The position numbers and the translations under genes are program-made. A DNA stretch of 64,000 nucleotides from positions 223,562 to 287,561 of the forward strand of contig JAGFNQ010005247.1 of NCBI GenBank assembly GCA_024364735.1, written 5' to 3'. Within the stretch, counting starts at the first letter, position 1. Each line of letters starts with the position of its first letter. The notes under the pieces were generated by a model. The model was not told the DNA's origin, searched no databases, and was given only the letters and a program-made list of their open reading frames with translations. Of this stretch, positions 1 to 12,806 are shown one piece after another. Origin of the DNA: Boesenbergia rotunda. Lineage: Eukaryota > Streptophyta > Magnoliopsida > Zingiberales > Zingiberaceae.

Positions 1-1030
1 TAACAGGGATTGAGTATAAAAGAAATAACACATTAAAAATCGGTTTACCTCTCAAAGACTAGAAGCCTTTTCCAAGCCATGCATTGTTGCTCTTCCTGCC
101 CGTTTATGGTTTAATAAGTCAAGAATTTAAAAAACCATTGCTGAAATTTGTCCCACAGCATAAAGCATATACTGAAATTCACCAGTGTATACAAATGCAT
201 GGATGTGCAGACATAATTATTCTCAACCAAAAAATTCATCTAACCTAAACACATCATTCAATTCACAATCATTTTGAGTTGTATTCCTTTTGCATAATCT
301 GTTTGCTCAAGATTGTAGCACCATGCCCTTCCTAATCTGTCTGAGAACAAGGTTTAGGACTTTGCAAATGATATGCAGTTGGTTCACCTCATAACATAAA
401 AACGAAATGTGGTTGATATAGGGATGCATATATGTAACTTAAATTAACTAGATATCTATAATTATAATATATTATTAAGAAATTTCTCAACACAAAAGTC
501 CATGAAAAAGAAGTTACACTAAAAGTATAAAATCCAACTGACCACTATGTTATAGAAATTACAAATAATATCTGATTTTCTTTACCAATAAGCATATAAA
601 TAAATAGCATTCTATTACACCATCACTTTTTTCAGTCAATGAAGCTAGTCCTTATTTTTTGATGTTTAATATTTTTTCTATCCCAAAAGATATTGAGGTG
701 GACTAAAGTAATAATTTAGCTTGATATAAATTAGTTGATTAGGCAGGCATCTATAAGTGATGAAGCACAGCTTCAATTGGTATACATAGCTTGTGGAACT
801 TAGGTTCAGTGTAGTACACTATGTAGACCCCTTTTCAAGGGAGGGAAGTTCATATGGTGGGTCTGAGCTTGAGGCATGATAAATATTATAAATAAATATA
901 AATTACTCAAAATGGTAATTATTAACTGGCACATGGTTCCCAAGCATGAATAACAAAAAAAAATAACATTACATTATATGGATTTGGTGTGTCTAGAAAA
1001 TAAATTCACAGCTGAGAAACTACAGCAAAC
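1..1030 (-). other. Intron of CSTF77 (no exon seen)
   Basis: This AT-rich stretch follows the donor site of the last visible CSTF77 exon (exon edge at 1031). I found no further exon in frame, so the downstream exons must lie before base 1. No mobile element was recognised. Confidence 0.7.
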
Positions 1031-4000
1031 CTTGTATGATCCATTTGGAGGTATAGCAAGCGTATTCCAGTCAATTTCATCTAGGTATTTCTTTCGTTCT
1101 TTATAGACGGCTCGGGCACTATTGAATTTTGGTTGATATTCAGATACAAGCCCTTTTGCCTAGAAAAATGGAGGGAGGAAAAAAATTGTTAAGGTGAACA
1201 TCCTTCTAATTTATGCTAAGAGAATGAGGAACCCAAAACCGATAACTGATCTAAAATAAAATTCCACATATGACCATTCATAAAATCAAGTGATCAACTA
1301 TCCCAATTCCTAACCATAGAATATGTTCCCTGTAACTTTTCTGTGTCCAGTATCATATAGCATGCAATCTTATATTACAAGAGATACCCAAATAATTAAT
1401 CATGGAATTCTTACAGCTGTGCGATTAACAGAGTTCTCAAAATTTTCATAGTCTTTCCAAAGCTGTTCAACATGATGAGTTGGAGTTACAATTGCTCTTT
1501 GATATACTTTCCTTAAATTTGCCATGCGGTGAGATTCTTCCTGAGCTGTTGTAACCTAGTCAGCAAAAGGTTAATAGTCATCTCAACGATCAAGTATAAG
1601 ACTTGGAATCAAAGTTAATAAATATAATAGACTGCACCGACTGGTAATGACTTCAAGAAAGCAATGTATTCCAACCATACAGGTCCAGAAGCAATATCAT
1701 ATCCTGTTCAATATTAAATTATTAGAAAACTACATACTATATGGAAGATCAAAATTTTCGAGGTAGAACATGAGAATTGGACAACATGAAAGGAATGTAA
1801 GAAATTATAAACCACAATAAATCAAGAAAGTGGCAAAAATTTAATGCTTTGTTGAGGATACAATATACACGTATTGGTTTTATGCTTAATTTGCCTCAAT
1901 GGATAGGCAGTGATGGTGTTAAATTGAATGCTCTGGATCATGTTGAAACTATATGAAAGAAATAAATTAGTTTTGAGTTTTCTAAAGATGTTATATTTGT
2001 TAGGGCATTCTATATTTAGAAGAACTAATTTATAAAATCAAGCCCTTAAAGAAACCACTTTAATAACATGAAGCAGAGACCAAATAGCAATTCCACCCAA
2101 TACCAACCCTTTATTTGCGACTCTAATCACCGCATCACTGACTAGGTTCTGCTTGTTCCCCTCCAATGACATCAAGACCAACTCTCTCCAGCAAATTAAG
2201 GCACCCATGCCAAATCCAATCAGCCACCACCTCATAACCATGCTCACCCCCAGCTCGCAGAACCATCCAAAAGGATTTAGATAGCCCACCTATCCACATC
2301 CTCTTCTGCTTTGCATTAGGCAGACTCAGTGATCCTTCAATCTCCTTCCTTGGCAATTTGTTACAGTGTCACTCATGATCCCTCAATGGTGATTTTACCG
2401 CCTCCTTTACAGTGAAAAGCTAGAGAAGACCACAGTGTAGTCCTTATTCATTAAATGAGACCTACCATGACTGAGCAAATCTGAAAGGTTTCAGCACTCA
2501 AATGAACCCCTTCGACTGAAAATGCACCACTTCATATGAGATCACCAATAAAAACCCCACTAGCTCTACTTGTTTTGCATTGTCATCCACCGAGTAAAAG
2601 GCAGCCCACATACTCTTAAATGTCCATAGAAACGTAATCCTAACTTTATCCCTAACATACAAAGTTATATGTATCATGGTAGGGACCACTTGGTGTCAAA
2701 ATGTCCCCATTGACTCATAAAACCCTAACATGAGAGTGAGAATAAAATAGCATAACTTTTAACTCAAAGATTTTATGATAAGTTTGAGACCATAGATATA
2801 CCCAAAAAAGGTTCAAAATTTTGAACCGTGCTGGAGTTTCGGACTTTAATGTGAATGATACTGTTTCAACAAACCGATGATAGTGTTTTGACATATAGTG
2901 AAGTGAAAAGTTGTAAGGGGAAGAGAAGGAGAAAGGAGAAAGGAAGAAAAACAAAAGGAAAATATAATTACATATCAAATGTCAACCTTCACGTCCCATT
3001 AAAATGATACAATTTTGACATTGTATTGTATGAACATAAGCTGAAAAAAATAACAAATACTATTTCAATTCATCTTGACACATTTGTAGCATGTCAAAGT
3101 GTCAAATGCCAATAAGATACATTACTCATTGGCATGATAGGCACAAGATAAATTTCCTGTGCTGAATAGTACCAATTTTCGGTAATTTGTTAGAACGATA
3201 CATTCTGACTATACTAGAATAACACAAGATTTCAAAGTATGACCTTAATTAATCAAGATGAGGAAAAGAATAGGAGGAGCTCTACATGGTGTGTTGCGTT
3301 CAGTCCATGCCTATATTTAATAAATCAAAGAAGCATATTAGTATTTTCACACTTCCACAAATTGTGAGAACAAATCACATATAATTGTCATAGATAGTGA
3401 GTTAATGTAAAATAATCATGGATAGTTACGTGAATATCATTTCCACAAAGAGCCTTTACCTAAACGTCCACTTCACACTTATGTTAGGCATCAACAAGTT
3501 TGATCTTCTAGCTTCTAGCAAGGTCGAATTATTCTTGGTGAGGTAGAATAATATAAAAGACAAGTTTAAAATTTAGTTTCGAGGGTAATTTTAATTCAAT
3601 GCTTTAAATTTTTAAAATATGTTATATTTAATCATAAAAGTTTGTTATATTCACAAAAGTAAATAAGATTGATAAATCCCTTGTCGATAACCTCTCGATT
3701 TAACAAAAGTTCTCTCCATGAATCTTATCTCCATATGAGATTTGCTGGTCATCTTGCTGCATCACTTACTCTTCTGTGGTGCATGTTGAAATTTATGAAG
3801 CTTACAAGCATGCTAGTGCAACGAGAGTACAAGACAATAAGGGGTTTATGTATTATAAACTCAGCAATTGATATAAAAAAAATTCATATGAATTGAAATT
3901 CAAAACTTTACAGAATTAGAACTTAAAATGAACTCTAAACAAAGTACTTGAATGTACCAACATAATTCAGCATGAAATCAAATGCTTTCCTGGTCTCCTC

Positions 4001-7000
4001 AAGACCCTCAGTTCCCTTCTTTTCGTTTACTTTCCTAATAAAATTGATGTAGCAGCGCCTATGTGTTGAAAATAAAGCAAAAGAAATAGAAACATAATGT
4101 CAATAAAAATTCAGAAGAATAGTCTTTACAAAGCTAGATCTAGAGCCCAGATATGTGAAAAAGGAAAGAAAATAACATTTACAACGTGACGCCTACCAAA
4201 TAAGATTGCCATGTTTAGAGCATGCAAATTTTGACAGAATTAAACATGGTTAATTGAAATTAAGTTCTGTGTTGAGTAATTTTAAACATGCAAATGTTTA
4301 ACCAGCAAGCAAAAATCTCTAGGGAAACAATGAACCCAAGCTCGAACAATGGTGAACAGGAACATGATATTTCTCCTACTAAGGCTTCTTCTTCCTCTTC
4401 TATCCCCTACCAGTCGGTGTTAAATAAGTGTTGGAGCAATGGTTCATCGAAATATAGTGTTTTGATGTTTTGGCAATGCAATTCAAGTTAGATATTTATA
4501 TTTGATCTTTTACGTCAAATGTATGGATCTTATTATGAACTTGATGATTGAAGTGGTCAAGCTTGGATTAAGAGTTTATGGTGTAGAAAGCTTCAAACTT
4601 GTAAAGGTTTATTTTAGATAGATGGTGTGTTAATCTTTCGATCGCCTAGATAGAGACTAAAACTACTTAGAGTTCGTCTTTTTAAGCTTTGCAAGGTATT
4701 CACGAGTCATGTGTTCACGAGTCTGTAATACACTTAAATTGCATATATATTGTAAGAACTTATCTAAATAGATAGAATCACTTTGACTATGTATTCTCGC
4801 TAATATTTTACATAACAAATATGATTACAAAATAACAGAAAATAATCTAATTCAATAAAAGAAATGATATTTTATCATAAACAAACAGGGCATCAAAGGA
4901 TTTTGTGCTTGTTATAAGGTAGCAAATTTCTAATAGTAACTCACAGAGACTCGTTAAGTAAATTTAAAAAGAAAAAGAAATACTGTAAAAGAGAGAAACA
5001 GGATGGCAATACATGGCTATAGCAGACTCATCCTTCATTATTGACTTTCATCAGTCATTATGGGAAAATCATTAGCAATTAACAAGACACCGAGTTTCAT
5101 TCCTCAAGAAAAATTGGAAACAATAATCATACATTGCATAGTTTTTTCAATAGTAAAAAAACATAATTTGAAGAATACTTGGAATAGAATAATCATTACC
5201 ATAGTGAAATTTGAAGGCAGTTCAACAAACACCGACTGAATATCTGTTTTGTAACCTCATCATTGTGAGTGGCTATGTATGCCTCCACATATTGCTTCCA
5301 GTATTTGGCCTGCATATTCAAGAGGAATAATCAAATTTAATTCAAGTAAAAAGGAAAAATCTGATGTGGTAATTCCAACAGCCAGTGTGTTCTGCTAAAA
5401 AAGAACAAACTATAAACAAGCTTCAACAACTGAGTTTTGGAGAAGTTAAAAGGGCATCTGTTAATACAAGTGATATTCCACCATAAGATCTATACTTGTG
5501 TATAATCCACTTACAGCTTCACGTGGAAAAATAAGGTCCCTTCGCAGCTCAGATACTTTTCAAAATGAATTATTCAACTTAAGGAACTTTAACCGGATGG
5601 CTAGGTCACTTTCTTTTTCATTGCATCAGTATCACTTTTGTCCTTGTGATTTGATAAATGTCCTTTATTTTCAAATTACACTCTGATGAGAGAACTATCT
5701 TGTTATCTTGTCAGACCCAACCACTAGCTAAAATGCTTAAACAAGAATTAATAACAAGTCAGTCATCTAAGTTCAGTAGTTGTGAGCTAAACTAAAGCCC
5801 TTGCCTTAGTCCTTAACCCTTCATGTTGGACTGAACTAGGATGTCACAGTCCCTTCCATTAAGACTTGATGTCTTGTCAAAACCGAAAGTTAAGCTCCTA
5901 GCATAAAATCATGCTTAATTAGAAACACGTGAGGCCCAATAGTAGCTCTTCCACAACTCCCCACATAAGGAGTTGTGAACTAGTAAAAAGGATTATGAGT
6001 TCCAATAAGTGAACCACTATCATCTAAACTTCAGAATTGGCAGGTAATTAATTTTAACAATTCTCTCATCAAAATGAACTGAGATCTGATATCAAAGCAA
6101 ATCCAATCCTAGGCATGGCAAAATGTGTTGAGTAGATGTATTTGTGTGACAATAATTCTCTCATCTAGTGGGATGCTACAAATTGTATGAAATCAAATAA
6201 TCCCAGGCATAGTCGTACCATTGAAAATTGTTACTTGTGTGATGAGGAAGCCACCATTAGGCCTCACGTGATGTCCACTGGGAATGGTTCTAGGGAATGA
6301 GTAATGAAGCTACAGCTTATGGCACTTTATTTTAGTTTGAAATGGTGTTATGAACTAATGAAAAGATTAAATTGAGTTTCAACATTCCAGGATAATCAGC
6401 CTTTGAAAGTTAATGGACTGATTCTCTCATATGGGTTATTTTTCTGCTCTGTGAGACTTCAAAATCAATGTTAAACTACTGTTATCCTTTTGACAAAGCG
6501 ACAAGTTGTGGTCTTAAGTTGAATTTGATGTCAATTGTGATGGCTTCAAGCTTCAATCGGATTCCAACTTGGATTATGTTAATTCATATATAAGCTTATT
6601 GAAGTAGCTAAATACCAACTCAGACCAAGTTTAAGCATTGTAAAGCTTCTTAGCTAGGATTTGTTGTCATGATCCTGGGTTAAGCTTTATAACTACATAA
6701 ACAAATACGATGAAGTTCAGTGTTATCGAAACGTGCTGAGCTCAAACAAGAATTTTGCTGTGGAATCAAATTTGAGCTAGATAAAACTTTGTCAACCCAA
6801 ACCTAAGATAAAGATAGATTTCCTTCAGCTCATTTGCAACCAACTTAGTTTTTCCTACATGAAATTTATTACATCCCATATAGACCCATTATTACTTTTT
6901 AATAACAGGATTCATTTTATGTCAAAGTAACAGCTTAAGTATCATTGTCGTGTAGTTTTATGCAATTTCTTTGGCAATACCATGTCAATTTCAACTAGCC

Positions 7001-7522
7001 ATTGCCAATTCCAACAATTTCTTATGAAATGAAATTAAAATAAAAGGAATAATTCAAGACAAACACTTACAGCTGTCGGAAACGTAGAAAGAAGTTGCTC
7101 GTAGATTGGAGTTGCCTCAGCAATAGAGAGAAGCTACAAAAACAAACCAAAAAAACAGTTGAGAGACATTCACATCCTCATCAAGCATGTTGCAACTCCG
7201 TCTGAATCGATAATACTAGTGACAAAATCACGATATCTTGATTTCACTGAGAGCCTTCTGTCATCAATATTAACAAAAATACAACTTTGATGCGAACTGA
7301 CTCTCACCTGAGCCTCGTTCGCAAGGATCTCGGCCGCTTCAACGTTGTATATGTCGGTAGTTGTGCCATCATCACCTTTCTTCCGAAAATGAGAATCGCA
7401 GTAAGAAACCCAGGGAAATAGACGAGAAGACAAAACGCTTCCCAGTCACTAAAACTGGACGGCAGAGCACAGAGCATAATACACCTACAAAATCATGAAC
7501 TTGCCTTGGGTTCCTCGGACAT
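1031..7522 (-). CDS. CSTF77: Cleavage stimulation factor subunit 77 (CstF77), 5' part of gene
   Basis: CstF77 is the HAT-repeat scaffold of the CstF complex, which binds the GU-rich element downstream of poly(A) sites during nuclear mRNA 3'-end formation. Eight coding exons join in frame on the minus strand: 7505-7522, 7308-7379, 7071-7133, 5200-5309, 3958-4058, 1638-1703, 1415-1545 and 1031-1159 (690 nt, 230 codons). Recognisable family stretches are ATPIYEQLL, AKYWKQYVEA, TKQIFSRCLL, SGPVWLEYIAFLKSLP, TPTHHVEQLWKDYENFE and EYQPKFNSARAVYKERKKY, all from the N-terminal HAT repeats. The start is the ATG at 7522; its exon codes for only six residues (MSEEPK). The first intron uses a GC donor (AAG|GCAAGT) and an AG acceptor, and no GT donor keeps the frame open. 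The rest of the protein lies outside the window. EMG1 lies divergently 1.5 kb away. Confidence 0.93.
1704..3957 (-). other. Large CSTF77 intron (2.25 kb)
   Basis: This is the intron between the exons at 3958-4058 and 1638-1703. Short open frames near 2038-2978 have no recognisable domain, and I read them as chance or relics. A perfect short palindrome (GTTCAAAATTTTGAAC) lies near 2812. No element ends were identified. Confidence 0.6.
4059..5199 (-). other. CSTF77 intron (1.14 kb)
   Basis: This AT-rich intron separates the exons at 5200-5309 and 3958-4058. I recognise nothing else in it. Confidence 0.6.
5310..7070 (-). other. CSTF77 intron (1.76 kb)
   Basis: This intron separates the exons at 7071-7133 and 5200-5309. 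The part around 5700-6050 differs somewhat in composition and might be an old insertion, but no terminal repeats or coding remains were found. Confidence 0.55.
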
Positions 7523-7706
7523 CCTCCTTCTTTCCTATCTACTACTACAACCGACTCCACCAAGCCCTCGATTCAAAGAGGGCAGGAGAAGGTAGCGTGA
7601 GAAAGCTAGATTTCCGTGCAAAGATCAAACGATCGAAACCTACCGGGCGCAGCCGATGAAAAGGGCGGAGAAGAAATCATGCAAGTAACCTAAGTGCGTT
7701 TGTGGA

Positions 7707-7728
7707 TTTTTTTTTTTTTTTTTTTTTT
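7707..7728. repeat. Poly(T) tract, 22 bases
   Basis: This uninterrupted run of T lies about 185 bp upstream of the CSTF77 start codon, in the region between the two divergent genes. Confidence 0.95.
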
Positions 7729-7824
7729 CGCCGGGAGCTGATGGGTGATTAGTCGTTATCCTATGCATTTACAGTTCGATCCCAACTACAATATATTTGT
7801 AATAATTTTTTCTTCAAATGAGAC

Positions 7825-8307
7825 TAGGATGTAAATGAATCAAGCCGCTCGTGAATTATTCGGAGCTCGATTCGATAGAAGCTCGTTTAATAAAGCTCGT
7901 TAATATTAACGAACCAAACTCAGACTCAGCAGCATTCGGTTCATTAGCTCGTGAACAGGTTCGTTAATAAGCTCGTGAGCTAGTTCGTAAAATATAAAAT
8001 TAATATTTAATATTAAATATATAATTTTGACACTTTTATATTTAATAAATATAAAATATATAATAAAACTTATTTGTATGAATAAAATTATAAATTTTAA
8101 TAATATTTTTATATTTTTTAGAATATATAATTTATTTTTACAATAAATTGATAAATGATTTAATTAATAATTTATATTTGGTAAGTTTATTTAGGGCTCG
8201 AATATGCTCACCAACAATCACTATATTTGATAAATTAAACTCGAGCTCGACTCGATAATAAACGAACTAAACTCAAACTCTCAGGTATTCGGTTCGATTA
8301 CAACCCT
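7825..8307. mobile_element. hAT-like MITE between CSTF77 and EMG1
   Basis: The ends are inverted: TAGGATGTAAATGAA on the left and, read on the other strand, TAGGGTTGTAATCGAA on the right. The adjoining 8-mers are similar (aaatgaga and aaatagga, six of eight matching), as expected for an aged hAT target duplication. The interior is rich in repeated AGCTCGTTAATA-like words and has no coding capacity. It lies in the spacer shared by two divergent genes. Exact ends may be off by one or two bases. Confidence 0.6.
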
Positions 8308-9041
8308 AAATAGGATGCGAACCCTTAGACACTAGGCTTGGCTCGCCGCGAGCACTTTCCGATTTATCTTGATAGTCTGTGAGAAATTTTCGTAAGACTG
8401 AGCTGATCGTCTGAGATTAGAAAAAACTCGTTAATCAGGGATTTGTGATTTTTTTATCAAATTCAAATAATTAATTATTTTTATAACATATATTAATATA
8501 AATAAATTAAGTGATCATGTTTACTCATGTTATAGTGTAGAAGAGTATTAAATTATTATCTGGATATTTAAGATTCTATTTTCAATTTATTTCTAAAAAT
8601 TTTCATTTTAAATGGGACGCTTAATTATGAGAGATTAGATTTCTTAATTTATCTTGATCATGATTAAAACTTTCACCCTAAATTTGATATTATCTGGTTT
8701 TTACCAAGTTATCACCCTCTTTTTTGATCTCAGCTACAGTGCATTTATCTTCTTTTTTTTTTTAATTTAACCTGACGTTCGATTTGGAAAATCACTACAC
8801 TAGATCATAAAATAATTTAATTATTTTTTCACAATTTTTTTTATAAAGTTATTTGTGAATTTAAGAAGTTGGAGGAGTATTTGGAAATTTGATTTCTCTT
8901 TCTTTTTGCAAGAATAAAATAAAATAAATAATAATAATTAATAACAATGTTCGCCCTAGTTAGACAATTTCCCTACTTGGTTTCGAGTCCTTTGATCGGG
9001 TTCTGTTGTCCCAGACTACGCCAATCCGCCGCCGAGCAGAG
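8308..9041. other. Upstream region of EMG1
   Basis: This is AT-rich intergenic DNA leading into EMG1. No convincing TATA box was found. The 5' UTR boundary cannot be set from sequence alone. Confidence 0.5.
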
Positions 9042-12000
9042 ATGGTTCGCCCCTACGCGGTGAAGGGGAGAAAGCTCAAGAGAAGGAGAGTCGAAGAACC
9101 AGCGCCGCCCGAGGAGGAGAAGGTAGAAGATGTCTCCGACGAGGGAGAAAGGGAAGGGGATGAAACTGCTTTTGAGACTGGAGTCGAGGTAGAGGAGAAC
9201 GAGGACGAGAGGCGGGCGGAGGAGGCTTTGGACAAGATTCCTGTCCTCCCGATCACTGGGCCTGTCGACAGAGCCAAGCGGCCGGGGGTCATATTCGTCC
9301 TCGAAAAGGCTTGTCTGGAGGTCGGAAAAGTCGGAAAGGTACGCCAGTTTTGTTTTGTTTTTTTTTACTTCGTATCGACACCGTTACGGCGCTACGTCAT
9401 CAGCATGTTGAGATTTGAGATGAATTGTCATGTACATGCTTGCATAATGGATAGGCGTTTGCAAATTTTTCTCGCTGAAAATTTGTATATTATAGCTTGT
9501 TCTTGTTGGATTCGAGCAGATTTATGAGTTTGTTCTTGTGAAAGAGGAACTGATCATGTGATCGCGTAGGCTCACATGCTGACTTCTCTCCCACCTACAC
9601 ATGTCTTTACACAAACTGATTACAAGAGTCTGTGTCACGCAGGCTCACATGCTGACTTCTCTCCCACCTAGACGTGTCTTTACACATTTTTTTTTTTGGT
9701 AAGAGTTTGTATGGTAGATCACATGTCTTTACACAAAGTGATTACAAGAGTTTGTATGCTAGGACTCGTGACTCTCTAGATTTACATGTCACACTTAGGC
9801 TGCAGATTATATTGCATGGATGTTCATCGATCACTCCGGGTTTGTGCTATGCAGAGATATGTGCCTTAAATGAGATTAGTTTGGTAGGAACTCCATCTGG
9901 CTTATTACAGGAAAGAATTACTCTCCATGCAAATAGTTGAAACTTAGCAAATACTATATCCCAAGGAAAATAATGAAATCCACATAATGTTACCTAATAA
10001 GGCAACAAGTGATTATGGAAGATAACTACAAGGAATCTACTTTACCATGTACAGGTTTACCAGGTAACGTGGACTCAAAGTTCACTGTGTGTGCGAGAGA
10101 GAGCAAAATTGATGAGCAAAAGCAATTTGTTTAGTTTAAATTTATTCTAGAGTTATCATCTTTGAATTTCAATCCAAATACTAATGCTTTAACTGATAAC
10201 AAGAAAAAAATTATATTGAGAACGTGTCATTATGAAAAAAAAAAGCTAAGGAAGTTGCCAAAACATGATGAAGGATATGAATAAAGTAATGCAGGCAGAA
10301 ATAAAGTTAATTATGAAAACTAGGAATCATTGAATATGCTGATTTCTTTTTAGGTGTGGCCTCATGCCACCCATGTATAATTATAAGTTCCACGTCATTA
10401 CATCATTTAGGTTCTCTTTCTATCTCCAGCTTCATGTGGCGTGGGAATTTATTCTCTGTTTTTCACTGAAACAACCATGGGTGGATTAGCATATTTTAAT
10501 TGATGGCAAACAATTTCTTACACACTAATTAGATTGGTTTACCTCTTTTCCCCTTCCACAAAATGTCAGTATGATTTTTTTATACAAAGTTATGAAATAA
10601 AAGAATTGCATCGCAGATGTCTTCTATTAAGCTGTCATTGTGTCTCTTACTCCATTTGCTTAAGAAACTTTTGCTTGTATACAGAATTTTCAAATTCTGA
10701 ACTCAGATGACCATACAAATTATTTGAAGAAGCAGAATCGCAACCCTGCTGATTATAGGCCAGACATTATTCACCAGGTTAGTTGATTTGATTGTTAGAT
10801 GTTTCTGCATTTCTTTTCCTGTTTCGGATTTCTTCTTCATATTTTGCCATGAATATTATTGTCTTATTGACTCTTATATCATCGTTTGACTGTCATTTTC
10901 CCACATGAATGTGCTTAAAACTATGTCAAATTATGTTGGCGTCTTGTGGTTCATGAAATCTTTCTGAATTTGTGGGCTCATGCAATCCTAAATCAAAAAC
11001 TCTAGCCATCTAGCAGTCATGAAATGCCTATTTACATTAGAAGTTCTCCTTGAAGAGTTTGTGGTTGTAATTGGAAATTGACATGCAGACATACTCTTAT
11101 TCAGGCCCTTCTTGCAATATTTGATAGTCCCTTAGCTAAGGCCGGTAGGTTGCAAGCTGTTTATGTGAAAACAGAGAAAGGAGTTCTTTTTGAAATTAAA
11201 CCACATGTTCGTATACCGAGGACCTTCAAGCGCTTCTGTGGTCTTATGTGTAAGTACATAGATCTTCCTTTGTGTTGCTTCGAATCTTTGTATATTTGAT
11301 TCCATTAGTATAATTGTGGAAGCATTTGCATTCCCTGACTGCTGCAGCACAATTGTTACAAAAGTTAAGCATAACAGCTGTTGGGAAGCGTGAGAAACTT
11401 CTTAACGTTATAAAAAACCCAGTGACTCGTCACTTACCTGTCAATTCCAAGAAAATAGGTGATAAATTTTTCCTTTTAAAATCCTTATGGAAACTGCTTC
11501 TTGATTGCTAATTTCTCGATTTTGCAGGTCTCTCTTATAGTTCAGACAAGTTGGTTAACTTATACAATTATGTGGCTGCTGCTAGTGGTGATACTCCGCT
11601 TGTTTTTGTGGTATTTATAAAGACACGAGATTTTCTTAATTCGATGGCCGAGCCTTTTATCATCGAATGACTGACAATATAACTTTTCAGGTTGGTGCAA
11701 TGGCTCATGGATCAATCAGTAAGGAATACATTGATGATTTTGTATCCAGTAAGCCTCTTGTCGATCGACTATATTGTTTGCAACTTTATATGGTTTATTT
11801 CAATTTTCTTGTCAGTCATTAAATATGGATGCGCTATTATTTAAATATATCAACTTGTAAACGATTGTTTCAGTTGGTTTCCCCATGCTGTACTGATAAT
11901 TAAGTTTAACCTTTAGCTCCTTATGCACAATTAATTTCCACTTGTAACTTAATATGCTTTTAGGTCATTTACCTTCATTGCGCCATTGGCTCTGGTTGTT

Positions 12001-12109
12001 AAAAACTATCGTTGCTTTGTGTTTTTCAGTATCAGAATACCCCTTGAGTGCGGCATGCTGTTTGAACAGGATTTGCAGTGCATTTGAGCAAAACTGGAAG
12101 ATCACATAA
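9042..12109 (+). CDS. EMG1: 18S rRNA pseudouridine N1-methyltransferase Nep1/EMG1
   Basis: This SPOUT-family enzyme methylates N1 of the hypermodified pseudouridine in 18S rRNA and is needed for small-subunit assembly in the nucleolus. Seven exons join without frame breaks: 9042-9338, 10685-10777, 11105-11249, 11348-11458, 11528-11610, 11691-11748 and 12030-12109, giving 288 residues and a TAA stop. Residues 1-75 are basic then strongly acidic, an N-terminal extension common in plant versions. The Nep1 core follows, with RPDIIHQALLAI, DSPLAKAGRLQAVYV, VRIPRTFKRFCGLM, the SAM-site motif VGAMAHG and the C-terminal YPLSAACCLNRI. The ATG at 9042 was preferred to an upstream in-frame TTG because the family start MVRPYAVKG follows it. 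Length and motifs suggest an intact gene. It is divergent from CSTF77 and convergent with the flippase gene. Confidence 0.95.
9570..9760 (+). repeat. Local tandem duplication in EMG1 intron 1
   Basis: The word CTCACATGCTGACTTCTCTC occurs at 9571 and again at 9644 (period 73). The following segment with ATGTCTTTACACA and GATTACAAGAGT occurs a third time near 9723, in a shorter form. It lies in the 1.35-kb first intron of EMG1. Confidence 0.8.
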
Positions 12110-12806
12110 ACGTTTCGTGATTGTTTTATTCTCTTTCCCCTCCATAGGCGACCTGTTCTGTAATTTCAATTAGCAAGCTTGCAATTGCAGAAGTATTCAC
12201 CGCTTTTTGTACGATCAGAGCTTATTGTTATTCTTAATTTTTGCTGTACGACACTTGTTCCCTCATCTCTTCTATCAACAAATTTGGAATATTTAGTTTT
12301 AGTTCGCTATTACATGTTGCATCGTACGATTTCTTGATAACAAGAACATTTATCAAATTATTCGTCTAACAAAAATCACAGGTCGTGTTGACTGTTGAGC
12401 TTGTGAGGGCTGCAACAAAAATGCTATTGTTTCAACCAGTTAAATTGTAGAGTTTTGCAGGATACCAGCAATGGCGAACAATATTTTCATGTCTACTAGA
12501 TCTTTGCAAACAATAGATATTCAGGTAGTCATATGCTGAAAAAAACACAATAGTAAAGAATGCTCTATTTTTACACTTAACCATGAGAACTCACAAGAAA
12601 AGGGAAATCTCCCCCTTCGGGTGTATTCATACACCACGTATTTTGCAATGCCAGTTAATTTAAACTCTTCAACAAAAAGAAAAAAGTTACTTTGGATAAA
12701 TGATGAGCAAATCGACGGCGAGAAAGCCGACTGTTAGCTGAAAGAATAGACTAATATACATAATAAACAAAAGAAAGCTAAAAGAGAAGAAAAATTGATG
12801 AGCACA
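12110..12806. other. Shared 3' intergenic region of EMG1 and the flippase gene
   Basis: The two genes converge here, with 697 bp between their stop codons. It should contain both 3' UTRs and poly(A) sites. I could not place them precisely. Confidence 0.7.

Noticed and set aside
2038..2978. Minus-strand frames of 63-87 codons in a CSTF77 intron
   Set aside because: They have no domain or splice continuity, and lie between two CSTF77 exons that join in frame without them.
9006..9041. EMG1 start extended upstream by 12 codons
   Set aside because: The extension begins with TTG, and the family-like N-terminus MVRPYAVKG starts at the ATG at 9042.
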